35,609 nt of DNA from Phycisphaerae bacterium (GTDB lineage: Bacteria > Planctomycetota > Phycisphaerae > Tepidisphaerales > Tepidisphaeraceae), in the NCBI GenBank assembly GCA_025936175.1, contig JAICTV010000028.1:1-35609 (forward strand), given 5' to 3'. A program made the position numbers and the translations under genes. Below are positions 13,780 through 21,035 of the stretch, piece by piece. The stretch's first letter is position 1. Every line of letters begins with the position of its first letter. Under the pieces are notes generated by a model. That model did not search any database, was not told the DNA's origin, and saw only the letters and a list, made by a program, of their open reading frames with translations.

Positions 13780-16056
13780 TTAAGCAGTGGCGACTTCCGG
13801 CGCCGCGCCCGTTAGCACGTTCATCTTCTGCTGCCACGCCGCGTGCGCCTGGTGGGCGGCGTCGATGAACAGGTTCGCTTCTTCGACCAGCTTGCTGGCC
13901 GTGTCGCGCGTGAAGCGCGGGTCAGGGCCGTTCTCGTGCCGGCTGAGAAGATAGTTGCTGAACTGATTCGCGTGCTGGCGGTGCCAGAAGATCCTGGTGT
14001 CGACGAAGCGCTTCTTGAACTCCTCGATCACCGTCTTCGGGTCCGTCGGCGCGTCGAGCCACTCGAGCACCACCAGCGTGTGCGCCGCCTTGAGCATCGC
14101 CTCGTACGCGCGGTTGTCCGCCTCCTGGAATCGGCCGTCGTCGAGCAGGAGCTGAGCTTCGAACGCCTCGGTCTCGGCGGCGGTGAAGCCGAAATCGGCG
14201 GCGGAGACGATCTCCCCGGCGCATTCGCCGGTCGTCACGCTCATGATGTACTGCCGCGGATCGCCCCAGTCGCTGTAGAACTCCGGATCGGCATCGTGCG
14301 GCGGCGCGGGAACCGTCTTCACGTCGAATTTATCGACGATCTGTTTGAGCTCCTTCTTGCCGATGCGGTGGCACCACGCCTGAAAACTCTCCTCGTCGTT
14401 GCGCTCCTTCATGTAGCGATCGGTCAGCGTCGTGACCAGCTCAGGAATCCGCTTCGACGGCACGGCGCCAAGAGCCAGCGCGTACGAGGCGGCGTTTTCC
14501 GTCCACTGCCCGCCGAGCATCACCTGGAAGTGCGGCACGGTATATCCGCCGACGTTGCGGCTGTTGCCGTAGAACCCGATGTCGGCGATGTGATGCTGCC
14601 CGCAGGAGTTGAAGCAACCGGAGATCTTGATGCGAAGGTCGCGCACCGCCTTGTCCATCGCGACGGCCTTCTCGCTCAACCGCGTGCGCAGCTCGCCCGC
14701 GAGTCCGCGCGAGGACGCGATGCCCAGCTTGCACGTATCGGTGCCCGGGCACGCGACCACGTCCACGATCGATCCGGCGCCCGCTTCGCCGAGGCCGATC
14801 GATTTCAGCTCGTTGTACAGATCGATCACCTTGTTCTGCGGCACCCAGCGGAGCACGAGGTTCTGCTCGACGGTCGTGCGCACGTTCCCGCCGGCGTAAC
14901 GCCGCGAGATGTCGGCGAGCTGCCGCATCTGCTGGGCCGACAGATCGCCCAGCGGGCACGTGACGGTGACGACGCTGTATCCCGCCTGCCGCTGCTGATA
15001 GACGTTGGTCTGCTCCCAGCGCTCAAAGCCTTCCGGCTTCTTCTGCGTCGTGAGCTGCACAAACTTTTCGCCTGGCTTCTCGCTGTAGCTCGGGATCTCG
15101 TCGAAGAACGTCCGCCAGGATGGATCGTCCGGCATCGACTGCCGCTCTTCGAGCACGAGCCGGCGGAATTCGTCGATGCCGAGCTTGGCGACGACGAACT
15201 TGAGCCGCGCGCGATTGCGGTTCTTCTTCTCGCCCAGGCGAGCAAAGACGCGCCCGATCGCGCGGGCCATCGGCAGCAGCTCTTCCTCGGGGCAGAAGTC
15301 GATCATCAACTTCGCCTGGTGCGGCACCGCGCCGAGCCCGCCGCCGACGTACAGCTCGAACCCGCGCTTGCCGTCCTTGATCGCGGCGATCCCGCCGAGG
15401 TCGTGGATGGTGACGAGCGCGCACGCCTCATCCCGGCAACCGGAGAAGGCGATCTTGAACTTGCGGCCGAAATCCTGCGTGTCGCGATGGCCGAGCAGGT
15501 AGAACGCCGTCGCCTTCGCGTAGGGCGTCACGTCGAAACTCTCGGTATTGCAGACGCCGGCGAGCGGGCAGGCGGTCACGTTGCGAACGGAGTTGCCGCA
15601 TGCCTCGCGCGTCGTGATTCCGACGGCGGCGAGACGACGGAAAATGTCCGGCGCGCTGTCGATGTGAACAAAGTGAAGCTGAATGTCCTGCCGGGTCGTG
15701 ATGTGGCAGATCGAATCGGAGTATTCCTCCGCGAGATCCGCCATCACCAGCATCTGATCCGGATTCAGTCCGCCGAACGGGACTTTGATGCGCTGCATCC
15801 CCGGCGCGTCCCAGTGCGTCTCGGGGCCCTTGGTGAGCGGCGGGTAGGGGATCTGCTGCGTGGTGATGCCGTCGTTGCGCAGGCCGTTGTCGTAGCGCTG
15901 TCCGTACGCGCCGCGGCGGAGTCGCGTCTCGGCGAAGACCTTTTCGTCGATCTTGCCCGCCTTGCGCAGCGCGATCAGGGCCTCGAACTCATCGATCTGC
16001 TCGGCCCACAGCGGCGGCATATCGCCGGCGAGCTTTTCTTTCCAACTCGTCGCCAT
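13780..16056 (-). CDS. Siroheme nitrite/sulfite reductase with C-terminal extension
   Basis: Six-electron reduction of nitrite to ammonia or sulfite to sulfide, using a siroheme coupled to a [4Fe-4S] cluster. The cluster cysteines are Cys436, 442, 481 and 485 (CPGTDTC and GCFNSCGQH), spaced as in E. coli sulfite reductase. The pseudo-symmetric N-terminal half carries NVTACPLAGVC and SGCRDEAC (Cys163, 169, 207, 212), almost the same spacing. Total length is 758; residues from about 590 onward form an extension beyond the usual catalytic core, ending in a helical part (IFWHRQHANQFSNYL). Nitrite versus sulfite specificity cannot be decided by eye. A 17-bp-spaced promoter and a dyad lie upstream (16109-16148). 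Confidence 0.93.
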   Translation of the reverse strand: MATSWKEKLAGDMPPLWAEQIDEFEALIALRKAGKIDEKVFAETRLRRGAYGQRYDNGLRNDGITTQQIPYPPLTKGPETHWDAPGMQRIKVPFGGLNPDQMLVMADLAEEYSDSICHITTRQDIQLHFVHIDSAPDIFRRLAAVGITTREACGNSVRNVTACPLAGVCNTESFDVTPYAKATAFYLLGHRDTQDFGRKFKIAFSGCRDEACALVTIHDLGGIAAIKDGKRGFELYVGGGLGAVPHQAKLMIDFCPEEELLPMARAIGRVFARLGEKKNRNRARLKFVVAKLGIDEFRRLVLEERQSMPDDPSWRTFFDEIPSYSEKPGEKFVQLTTQKKPEGFERWEQTNVYQQRQAGYSVVTVTCPLGDLSAQQMRQLADISRRYAGGNVRTTVEQNLVLRWVPQNKVIDLYNELKSIGLGEAGAGSIVDVVACPGTDTCKLGIASSRGLAGELRTRLSEKAVAMDKAVRDLRIKISGCFNSCGQHHIADIGFYGNSRNVGGYTVPHFQVMLGGQWTENAASYALALGAVPSKRIPELVTTLTDRYMKERNDEESFQAWCHRIGKKELKQIVDKFDVKTVPAPPHDADPEFYSDWGDPRQYIMSVTTGECAGEIVSAADFGFTAAETEAFEAQLLLDDGRFQEADNRAYEAMLKAAHTLVVLEWLDAPTDPKTVIEEFKKRFVDTRIFWHRQHANQFSNYLLSRHENGPDPRFTRDTASKLVEEANLFIDAAHQAHAAWQQKMNVLTGAAPEVATA

Positions 16057-16089
16057 CTGAATCTCGAAAATCCCGCGAAAGGGAACAAC

Positions 16090-16109
16090 ATCGCGCGATC
16101 GTGCGCGAT
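16090..16109. promoter_or_regulatory. GC-rich dyad upstream of nitrite/sulfite reductase
   Basis: A perfect 7-bp inverted repeat, ATCGCGC and GCGCGAT, with a 6-bp centre, in the leader just downstream of the presumed transcription start. It is either an RNA hairpin in the 5' leader or a second protein site. Confidence 0.45.
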
Positions 16110-16130
16110 TTCCTACTAACCTATAGGAAA
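16109..16130. promoter_or_regulatory. Probable operator overlapping the nitrite/sulfite reductase -10 box
   Basis: A perfect dyad, TTTCCTA and TAGGAAA, with an 8-bp centre, AT-rich in a GC-rich region. It covers the -10 hexamer (16120-16125) and the expected start of transcription, so a bound protein would repress. The layout resembles sites of Rrf2-type regulators of sulfur and nitrogen metabolism, but the regulator is not in this window and the assignment is inference. Confidence 0.55.
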
Positions 16131-16148
16131 AGGCGGGAATGAAGTCAA
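16120..16148 (-). promoter_or_regulatory. Promoter of the nitrite/sulfite reductase gene
   Basis: On the minus strand, -35 TTGACT (16143-16148) and -10 TATAGG (16120-16125) are separated by exactly 17 bp. The implied leader to the ATG at 16056 is about 55-60 nt. Confidence 0.65.
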
Positions 16149-16178
16149 CGCCAATCGCCTGCGACTCTTCGCCGCGGG

Positions 16179-16664
16179 CTATTCGCCGTCGTCCTCGCCT
16201 TCCTCTTCCGCCGCCTTGGCCGCCGCCTTCCGCCGGGGAGGGGGCTGTCGCTTGGGGCCCTGCGACTTCTGCATCGCCTGCCAGAACTCCTGCTCGCTAA
16301 GTTCCACGCCGCTGATCTTGGCGAATTCCTTCCGCACCGCTTCGAACTCATCGCTGTACGGCAGGACCTTGCCGGCGCGGGAATGGCGGGGGAGCAACGC
16401 CTTGAGCTGCTTGAGCTGCTCGTCGCTCACCTTGCTCTCGATCAGCGCGCCGCTGGCGGCGTTGGAGCTGCTGCGCACGTACTTGAGGATCGCGCCGAAC
16501 ACCTGCTCGCGCTCGGCGTTCTTGAAGGTGCGATCCTGAAATCCCTGCCAGATCTCGTCGAATTTCGCCGAGTAGGGCAGCTCGTCCCGCGCCACGCCGG
16601 CCGAGTCGTACAGCTCTTGCAAATGTTCCTGTTCGATCGAGTTGAGCTTCAGCGGGAGACGCAT
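16179..16664 (-). CDS. Unknown protein with a duplicated ~55-residue domain
   Basis: 161 residues. Two copies of one motif are visible: residues 29-61 (LPYSAKFDEIWQGFQDRT...EREQVFGAILK) and 101-133 (LPYSDEFEAVRKEFAKI...SEQEFWQAMQK). Each is preceded by an EQ-L-xxL helix (11-18 and 82-90). A basic Pro/Arg/Lys linker (138-150) and an acidic tail (EEEGEDDGE) follow. The tail composition would suit nucleic-acid or protein contacts, but no function can be assigned. AAGGA lies about 10 nt before the ATG, and a weak promoter is placed at 16731-16760. Confidence 0.75.
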   Translation of the reverse strand: MRLPLKLNSIEQEHLQELYDSAGVARDELPYSAKFDEIWQGFQDRTFKNAEREQVFGAILKYVRSSSNAASGALIESKVSDEQLKQLKALLPRHSRAGKVLPYSDEFEAVRKEFAKISGVELSEQEFWQAMQKSQGPKRQPPPRRKAAAKAAEEEGEDDGE

Positions 16665-16730
16665 GTTGGGAGGGTCCTTGGGATGACGAAAGCTTATGAA
16701 TTACACAAAAACCTGATGTCGAAGGGATGA

Positions 16731-16760
16731 ATTGTAATTCTTCGTCGCTCCGCCCGCCAG
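16731..16760 (-). promoter_or_regulatory. Possible promoter of the duplicated-domain gene
   Basis: On the minus strand, -35 CTGGCG (16755-16760), an 18-bp spacer, and -10 TACAAT (16731-16736). Both hexamers and the spacer resemble the promoter at 7152-7181. The position is about 67 nt before the ATG. Confidence 0.4.
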
Positions 16761-16818
16761 CATCGCGGCCCCGGCGTGACTTTACCGGCGTTCCGGCGAC
16801 GCCAACAATGCCGCGGCG

Positions 16819-17562
16819 ATGTGGTTTAACCGGCAAACTGCGAACCAATGGAAGCCCGCGATCGAGCACCTCCGCCGGGCGGATTTACGCCTGTCGGAAA
16901 TCATCGATCTGGTCGGTCCGTGTACGCTTTCGCCTCGGAAGGACTACTTCGTCGTCCTCTGCAAGGCGATCCTCTCGCAGCAGGTTTCGACCAAAGCCGC
17001 CGCCGCGATGTTTGCTCGTTTCCAGGGCCTCTTTCCCCGCCAGCGCCCGACGCCGCAGCGCGTCCTGGACGTGATCGACGGCGACGCCGAATGCCTGCGC
17101 CGCTGCGGCTTCTCCCGCCAGAAGGCACTCTACGTCGCCGACCTGTCGAAGCATTTCCTCACCAGCGCTATCCCCACCCGCCGGCTTGCGTCCATGAGCG
17201 ACGACCAAGTGATCGAAGTCCTGGTCAAGGTCAAAGGCATCGGCCGCTGGACCGCCGAGATGTTCCTGATCTTCACGCTCAACCGGCCGGACGTCTTGCC
17301 GCTGGACGACCTCGGGTTGCAGAAGGGCGTGCAGCGAATCTACGGCCTGCGAAAACATCCCGGCGCAGCGACCATCACAAAGATCGCAAACGCATGGAAA
17401 CCCTACCGCTCGATCGGAACGTGGTACATGTGGCGCGGACTGTCGAAGCTGCGATCGCCTGATGCGGCGACGACTACTTCCGCCGGCGGCGTCGCAGAAA
17501 CGCCGTCGCGCCGATCGCGATCAAGCCGAGGCTCGCCGGCTCCGGCACCGCGGTCGCGCTGA
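16819..17562 (+). CDS. DNA-3-methyladenine glycosylase II (AlkA-type, HhH-GPD)
   Basis: Base-excision repair enzyme removing alkylated bases. The helix-hairpin-helix and catalytic region reads VKVKGIGRWTAEMFLIFTLN (about 136-155), then DVLPLDDLGLQKGVQRIYGL with the catalytic Asp in the LDDLGL motif. An upstream KDYFVVLCKAILSQQVSTKAA block is also typical. Homology appears to end near residue 213 (MWRGLSKLRSP). The last roughly 30 residues are Ser/Arg/Pro-rich and are read antisense to the end of the PEP-CTERM gene at 17474, so they are probably non-conserved read-through. No Shine-Dalgarno; an AACAAT hexamer sits 9 nt before the ATG. Confidence 0.88.
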   Translation: MWFNRQTANQWKPAIEHLRRADLRLSEIIDLVGPCTLSPRKDYFVVLCKAILSQQVSTKAAAAMFARFQGLFPRQRPTPQRVLDVIDGDAECLRRCGFSRQKALYVADLSKHFLTSAIPTRRLASMSDDQVIEVLVKVKGIGRWTAEMFLIFTLNRPDVLPLDDLGLQKGVQRIYGLRKHPGAATITKIANAWKPYRSIGTWYMWRGLSKLRSPDAATTTSAGGVAETPSRRSRSSRGSPAPAPRSR

Positions 17563-18484
17563 TCGACGATGATGACGCGACGGGCGTCGCGCCCGTGCTG
17601 ATCGTGCCGACGATCGACTTGATCCAGCTCGCCCGGCTGCTCACGCGGGTCGCATACCAGTTGCCGGGCACGTCGCTCGACGTGTCGCTGGTGTAGCTCC
17701 ACGCGCCGTCGCCGCCGACGTAGAGGCCGCCCTTGTCATAGATGCTGGCGTTGAAGCCGGAGCCGTTCGTCCCGCTCAGGCTGAACGGTCCGTCGACGAG
17801 ATAATTGATCCCGGCGAGCTTCCACTTGCCGTTGTCGTTGATGAAGACGGCGCCGCCGGAGTCGCCGGTCGAGAGCGCGCCTTCGTTGTAGAGCGCGCCG
17901 GTCGTGCCGCTGCGGTTGAACGTGAACTTCAGCAGCGATCCCAGCCCCGTCCCGCCGTTGATGTTGCCGGAGACCGTGTTCTCGCCCCAACTGCGCGTCT
18001 TGTCCTGCGTTCCCCACTTCCAGCCCTTGGTGACGTTGTTCTTGGTGACCGCCGACCCGCGCGTGGTGCCGCGTCCGAAGACGATCGCGTGCTTGCCGGT
18101 CTCGCTCGTCCCGGTGTAGATCGGCGCCCAGGAGCTGAACGTGTCGCTGATCTTGTAGATGCGCAGGTCGGTCGAGGGATCGTCCCACATCTGCGTCGCC
18201 AGATGGTTCTTCCCGCCGAAGTAAATGTTCTGCCCGACCGCGCCGCCGATGTGGGCGGCGGTGAGGAAGTACTTCGATCCGATCGGCGTTCCCGTAAACC
18301 CGCCGCCCCAGTTCCCTTGCCACTGCCAGCCGCTGTTGGCGTTCGTGCCGGTCGGCGCGGAGGTGTTGCGCGTGGCCGAGCGATACAGGATGACTGCCTT
18401 CGCGGACGGCGCGGCGAAGGAGAATGCGGAAGCCGCGGCGCAGAGGGCGACGGCAGCGAGACGACGACGGCGGATCACTCTCAT
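17474..18484 (-). CDS. Secreted trypsin-like serine protease with PEP-CTERM anchor
   Basis: 336 residues from the ATG at 18482-18484, which has a GGGAGAAG ribosome site. The signal peptide ends near residue 30 (PSAKA). The chymotrypsin-fold triad is visible: His78 in FLTAAHIG, Asp106 in DPSTDLRIYKI, Ser209 in STGDSGGAVF. The C-terminus is a sorting signal: VPEPASLGLI (313-322), a hydrophobic stretch, then RRRRRK. Such proteins are processed by an exosortase, which must be encoded elsewhere. The substrate is unknown. The last 89 bases overlap the convergent AlkA-type gene. Confidence 0.9.
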   Translation of the reverse strand: MRVIRRRRLAAVALCAAASAFSFAAPSAKAVILYRSATRNTSAPTGTNANSGWQWQGNWGGGFTGTPIGSKYFLTAAHIGGAVGQNIYFGGKNHLATQMWDDPSTDLRIYKISDTFSSWAPIYTGTSETGKHAIVFGRGTTRGSAVTKNNVTKGWKWGTQDKTRSWGENTVSGNINGGTGLGSLLKFTFNRSGTTGALYNEGALSTGDSGGAVFINDNGKWKLAGINYLVDGPFSLSGTNGSGFNASIYDKGGLYVGGDGAWSYTSDTSSDVPGNWYATRVSSRASWIKSIVGTISTGATPVASSSSISATAVPEPASLGLIAIGATAFLRRRRRK

Positions 18485-18624
18485 CACTTCTCCCAATCCG
18501 ACAACTGCGACCGAGCGAGGGAATGCGAAGTTTACCGATGGGGAATCGATCGGCTAACAAATTACGCCGCGAGGTGGGCAAAAGTTTCACCAAAGCGCCA
18601 TTTTGAGCGGCCCCAACCGCTCGG

Positions 18625-19347
18625 TTATGCCCACTTCGCTTTCTTCAGCAGGTAAATCAGCAAGCCGGCGCCCGCTCCGACCAGCCCGCCGATGACCGCC
18701 CCGTGCGCCGCTCCGCCGGAAATCCTCGCTCCGCTCGACTGCTCGACAAACTCGTATCCCGGATCGAGCCGAAACGAATCGGTCAGCGCCGTGAACGCGG
18801 TCTCGGCGTCGGCGGCCTTGTCGCTCTCGGCATAGCAGTGCACGTTCGTGACGCCCTCCTTCGTCAGGAAGCCGACCGTCTTTACCTGCACGGCTTTCCC
18901 GTTGGGCCCGGTCATGCCGAACTGACTGACGATCCGCCGTCGCTCGCGATCGAGGCGGATCTGCATCCTGTTGACGCTGGTGCTCGCCGCCAGCTCCGGC
19001 TTGATCTGCTCCATCCCGCCGACCGGCTTGCCGTCGAGCTTCGCCACCTCGCGCTCGATCTGATCGAGCGTCCCGTGTGCCGGCACCGTCTGCACCAGAA
19101 CGTACGGGTAGCCGAGAAACAGATTCGACTTAAGCTTGAATCCCGCTTCGTACCTGGGCATGTTCGCGCCCGCTTTGCCGACGAGCCTGGGGATCGCATC
19201 GAGCGTCTCCTTCGGCAGCGGCGCCCATCCCGCCGGGAGCGTCATTGAGTAGTGATAATCGGTGTTGCTGTACGTCTGTCCGCGCGCCGCGAGCGGAGCG
19301 ATCAGCAGCGCGGCGACGACGACGATTCGCGAGACGTTCGACCTCAT
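18625..19347 (-). CDS. Exported protein with C-terminal membrane anchor, unknown function
   Basis: 240 residues. The signal peptide is at about 1-23 (VVVAALLIAPLAARG), followed by a soluble domain beginning YHYSMTLPAGWAPLPKE, a form common in exported lipid- or surface-associated domains. A Gly-rich transmembrane segment ends the protein (AVIGGLVGAGAGLLIYLL then KKAKWA). The start ATG directly follows the stop of the upstream gene (TGAATG), so the two are probably translated together. No family is recognised. Confidence 0.78.
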   Translation of the reverse strand: MRSNVSRIVVVAALLIAPLAARGQTYSNTDYHYSMTLPAGWAPLPKETLDAIPRLVGKAGANMPRYEAGFKLKSNLFLGYPYVLVQTVPAHGTLDQIEREVAKLDGKPVGGMEQIKPELAASTSVNRMQIRLDRERRRIVSQFGMTGPNGKAVQVKTVGFLTKEGVTNVHCYAESDKAADAETAFTALTDSFRLDPGYEFVEQSSGARISGGAAHGAVIGGLVGAGAGLLIYLLKKAKWA

Positions 19348-20889
19348 TCATGCCTCCCGGTACTCCGCGCGAATGATACCGAAACCCTCGTGCAGCGCAT
19401 CGCCCCACGTGAAAGGCGAGCGCCCGTCGCCCATCAGCCGGCGCTTTTCTTCGAACTGATCCTGCATCTTCTGCATCATCGATTCCGCCGGCGGGAGAGT
19501 GGGATTTCGTCCCTCGCGCTTCAGGCGCTCGAGCACCCTCACGTGCCGATCGAGCATGTCGCGCACATCAACCACGCCGTCCCAGTAGCGCGCGATGACC
19601 TTCAGCTCCGGCCGCGCCTTTCGATACCCGTGCCCGCTGTTGGTCGAGAACAATCGCGAGTCGTCGGCGAAAAACGTCTGCAGCACGAACATCGGCCTGG
19701 CGGGAAAGATGGAGAACGACTTCGTCGCCGCCATGAAGCCGACGCTGAAATACGTCTGATGCTGCGGGAAGAGGAACAGCCGCGAGTGATGCTTCGCGTC
19801 GGCGGCGGAGATGACGCGGAAGTCGTAGCAATGCTCGCCGCCGATCTCCGCGAGATCGGCGGTGAACTTCGCGATCATCGGATCGCTGGCGAACATCTCA
19901 GGCGCGAAATCCGACCGCACGTGCTCCGACGGCGCCGAGTACAGCTTCGCCAGGCTCTTGCCCATCGCCGCGTGGTAGCGAACGATCGTCCGGCACTTCA
20001 TCCAGATCACACGCGCCAGCAGCAGGCCGCCGAGCAGCGACAGCGCGACGAGAATGGCGCGCAACACCGCGTTTGCCCTGGCATCGATTGCGCCGATCGC
20101 GCCGAAGACCAGGATGACCGCGCCGATGGCCATTCGCCCGAGAAATGCCGGCAGACTGCGCTGCCCCGGCCGGTCGTACCACAGCCACAAGAAAAAGCCC
20201 ACGACCTGATGTGTCCCGCGCGAGAAGGAGATCGACTTGTCGCGCGCCAGCGTGCTGCGCGCGATCTTCATCGGATCGGTCGCGCCGGTCGCTCCGCCGG
20301 CGTACGAGAGCGTCACCACCTTCCAGTCCGGCTCGTTCTGCTGCAGCTGCACCGCGTTGTAACCGTGCGCGTACCAGGCGATGGCGGCGTTTAGCGCTCC
20401 CTGGTGATGCCATTTCGCCTTGAGGAAGAGATCCTCGGCCGCGCCTTCCCACGATGCCTTGAGCCGCAGCCCGCCGTCGCGCATGACGCCGAAGAGGACC
20501 AGTGGAAACGATCCGTGCTTCGGTACGGCGACTGCGAGGCGCAAACATGTACACAACCCGGCAAGCTCCGGGATCGCCAACAGACGCATCCATCCCGTTA
20601 CGTCGCATTCGTAGTGCACGAACGCGGCGGGACCGACGACCTCGATCGTGTCCGGATCGCGCAGCGTGCAGGTGAATCCGATCGGCCGAAGCTGCGAATC
20701 GACGCGCGCCAGCAGCCGCTCTGCGTCGCGGCGCGGAAAGCCCCAGACGATCGCCTCGAGACGCACGTCCGCGCGCGGCGTGCGATTGCGAATTCGTTCA
20801 CAGGTGAGGAGATAGGTACAGCGCCACGCTTCCGCCGCCCCGCGCAGCTCGACCGCGCCGAGCTGATCGTCGCGGAACTGTTTGCGCAT
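19348..20889 (-). CDS. Large membrane protein of unknown function
   Basis: 513 residues from the ATG at 20887-20889 (a GTG immediately before it is an alternative). A mostly soluble N-terminal part (1-250) precedes two transmembrane segments near 256-275 and 282-302, then a C-terminal domain of about 200 residues containing SRLFLFPQHQTYFSVGFMAATKS, split across about 374-396. Trp and aromatic residues are frequent. No known domain is recognised. It is coupled to the exported protein downstream by TGAATG. No clear ribosome site is visible. Confidence 0.75.
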   Translation of the reverse strand: MRKQFRDDQLGAVELRGAAEAWRCTYLLTCERIRNRTPRADVRLEAIVWGFPRRDAERLLARVDSQLRPIGFTCTLRDPDTIEVVGPAAFVHYECDVTGWMRLLAIPELAGLCTCLRLAVAVPKHGSFPLVLFGVMRDGGLRLKASWEGAAEDLFLKAKWHHQGALNAAIAWYAHGYNAVQLQQNEPDWKVVTLSYAGGATGATDPMKIARSTLARDKSISFSRGTHQVVGFFLWLWYDRPGQRSLPAFLGRMAIGAVILVFGAIGAIDARANAVLRAILVALSLLGGLLLARVIWMKCRTIVRYHAAMGKSLAKLYSAPSEHVRSDFAPEMFASDPMIAKFTADLAEIGGEHCYDFRVISAADAKHHSRLFLFPQHQTYFSVGFMAATKSFSIFPARPMFVLQTFFADDSRLFSTNSGHGYRKARPELKVIARYWDGVVDVRDMLDRHVRVLERLKREGRNPTLPPAESMMQKMQDQFEEKRRLMGDGRSPFTWGDALHEGFGIIRAEYREA

Positions 20890-21035
20890 CACGTTGATCA
20901 GAGGTGCAATCCCGTCCTGCTATTACGCGCGCCGTCGCGCCGTCCGTCCAGTTCAAAGGCAGGGTGACAGGCACCCTCCTCATAAAACCTTGCGGCCCAA
21001 GCACTTGTTCGGACCAGGGGGGGGTACGAAGACGG

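Noticed and set aside
13843-16119. 758-residue frame antisense to the nitrite/sulfite reductase
   Set aside because: Mirror frame of a GC-rich gene, dominated by Arg, Leu, Val and Asp, with no domain; the opposite strand encodes a clear siroheme enzyme.
19252-20394. 380-residue plus-strand frame antisense to the 19348 gene
   Set aside because: His/Arg-rich mirror frame without motifs; the minus-strand pair is coupled by TGAATG and has signal and membrane segments.
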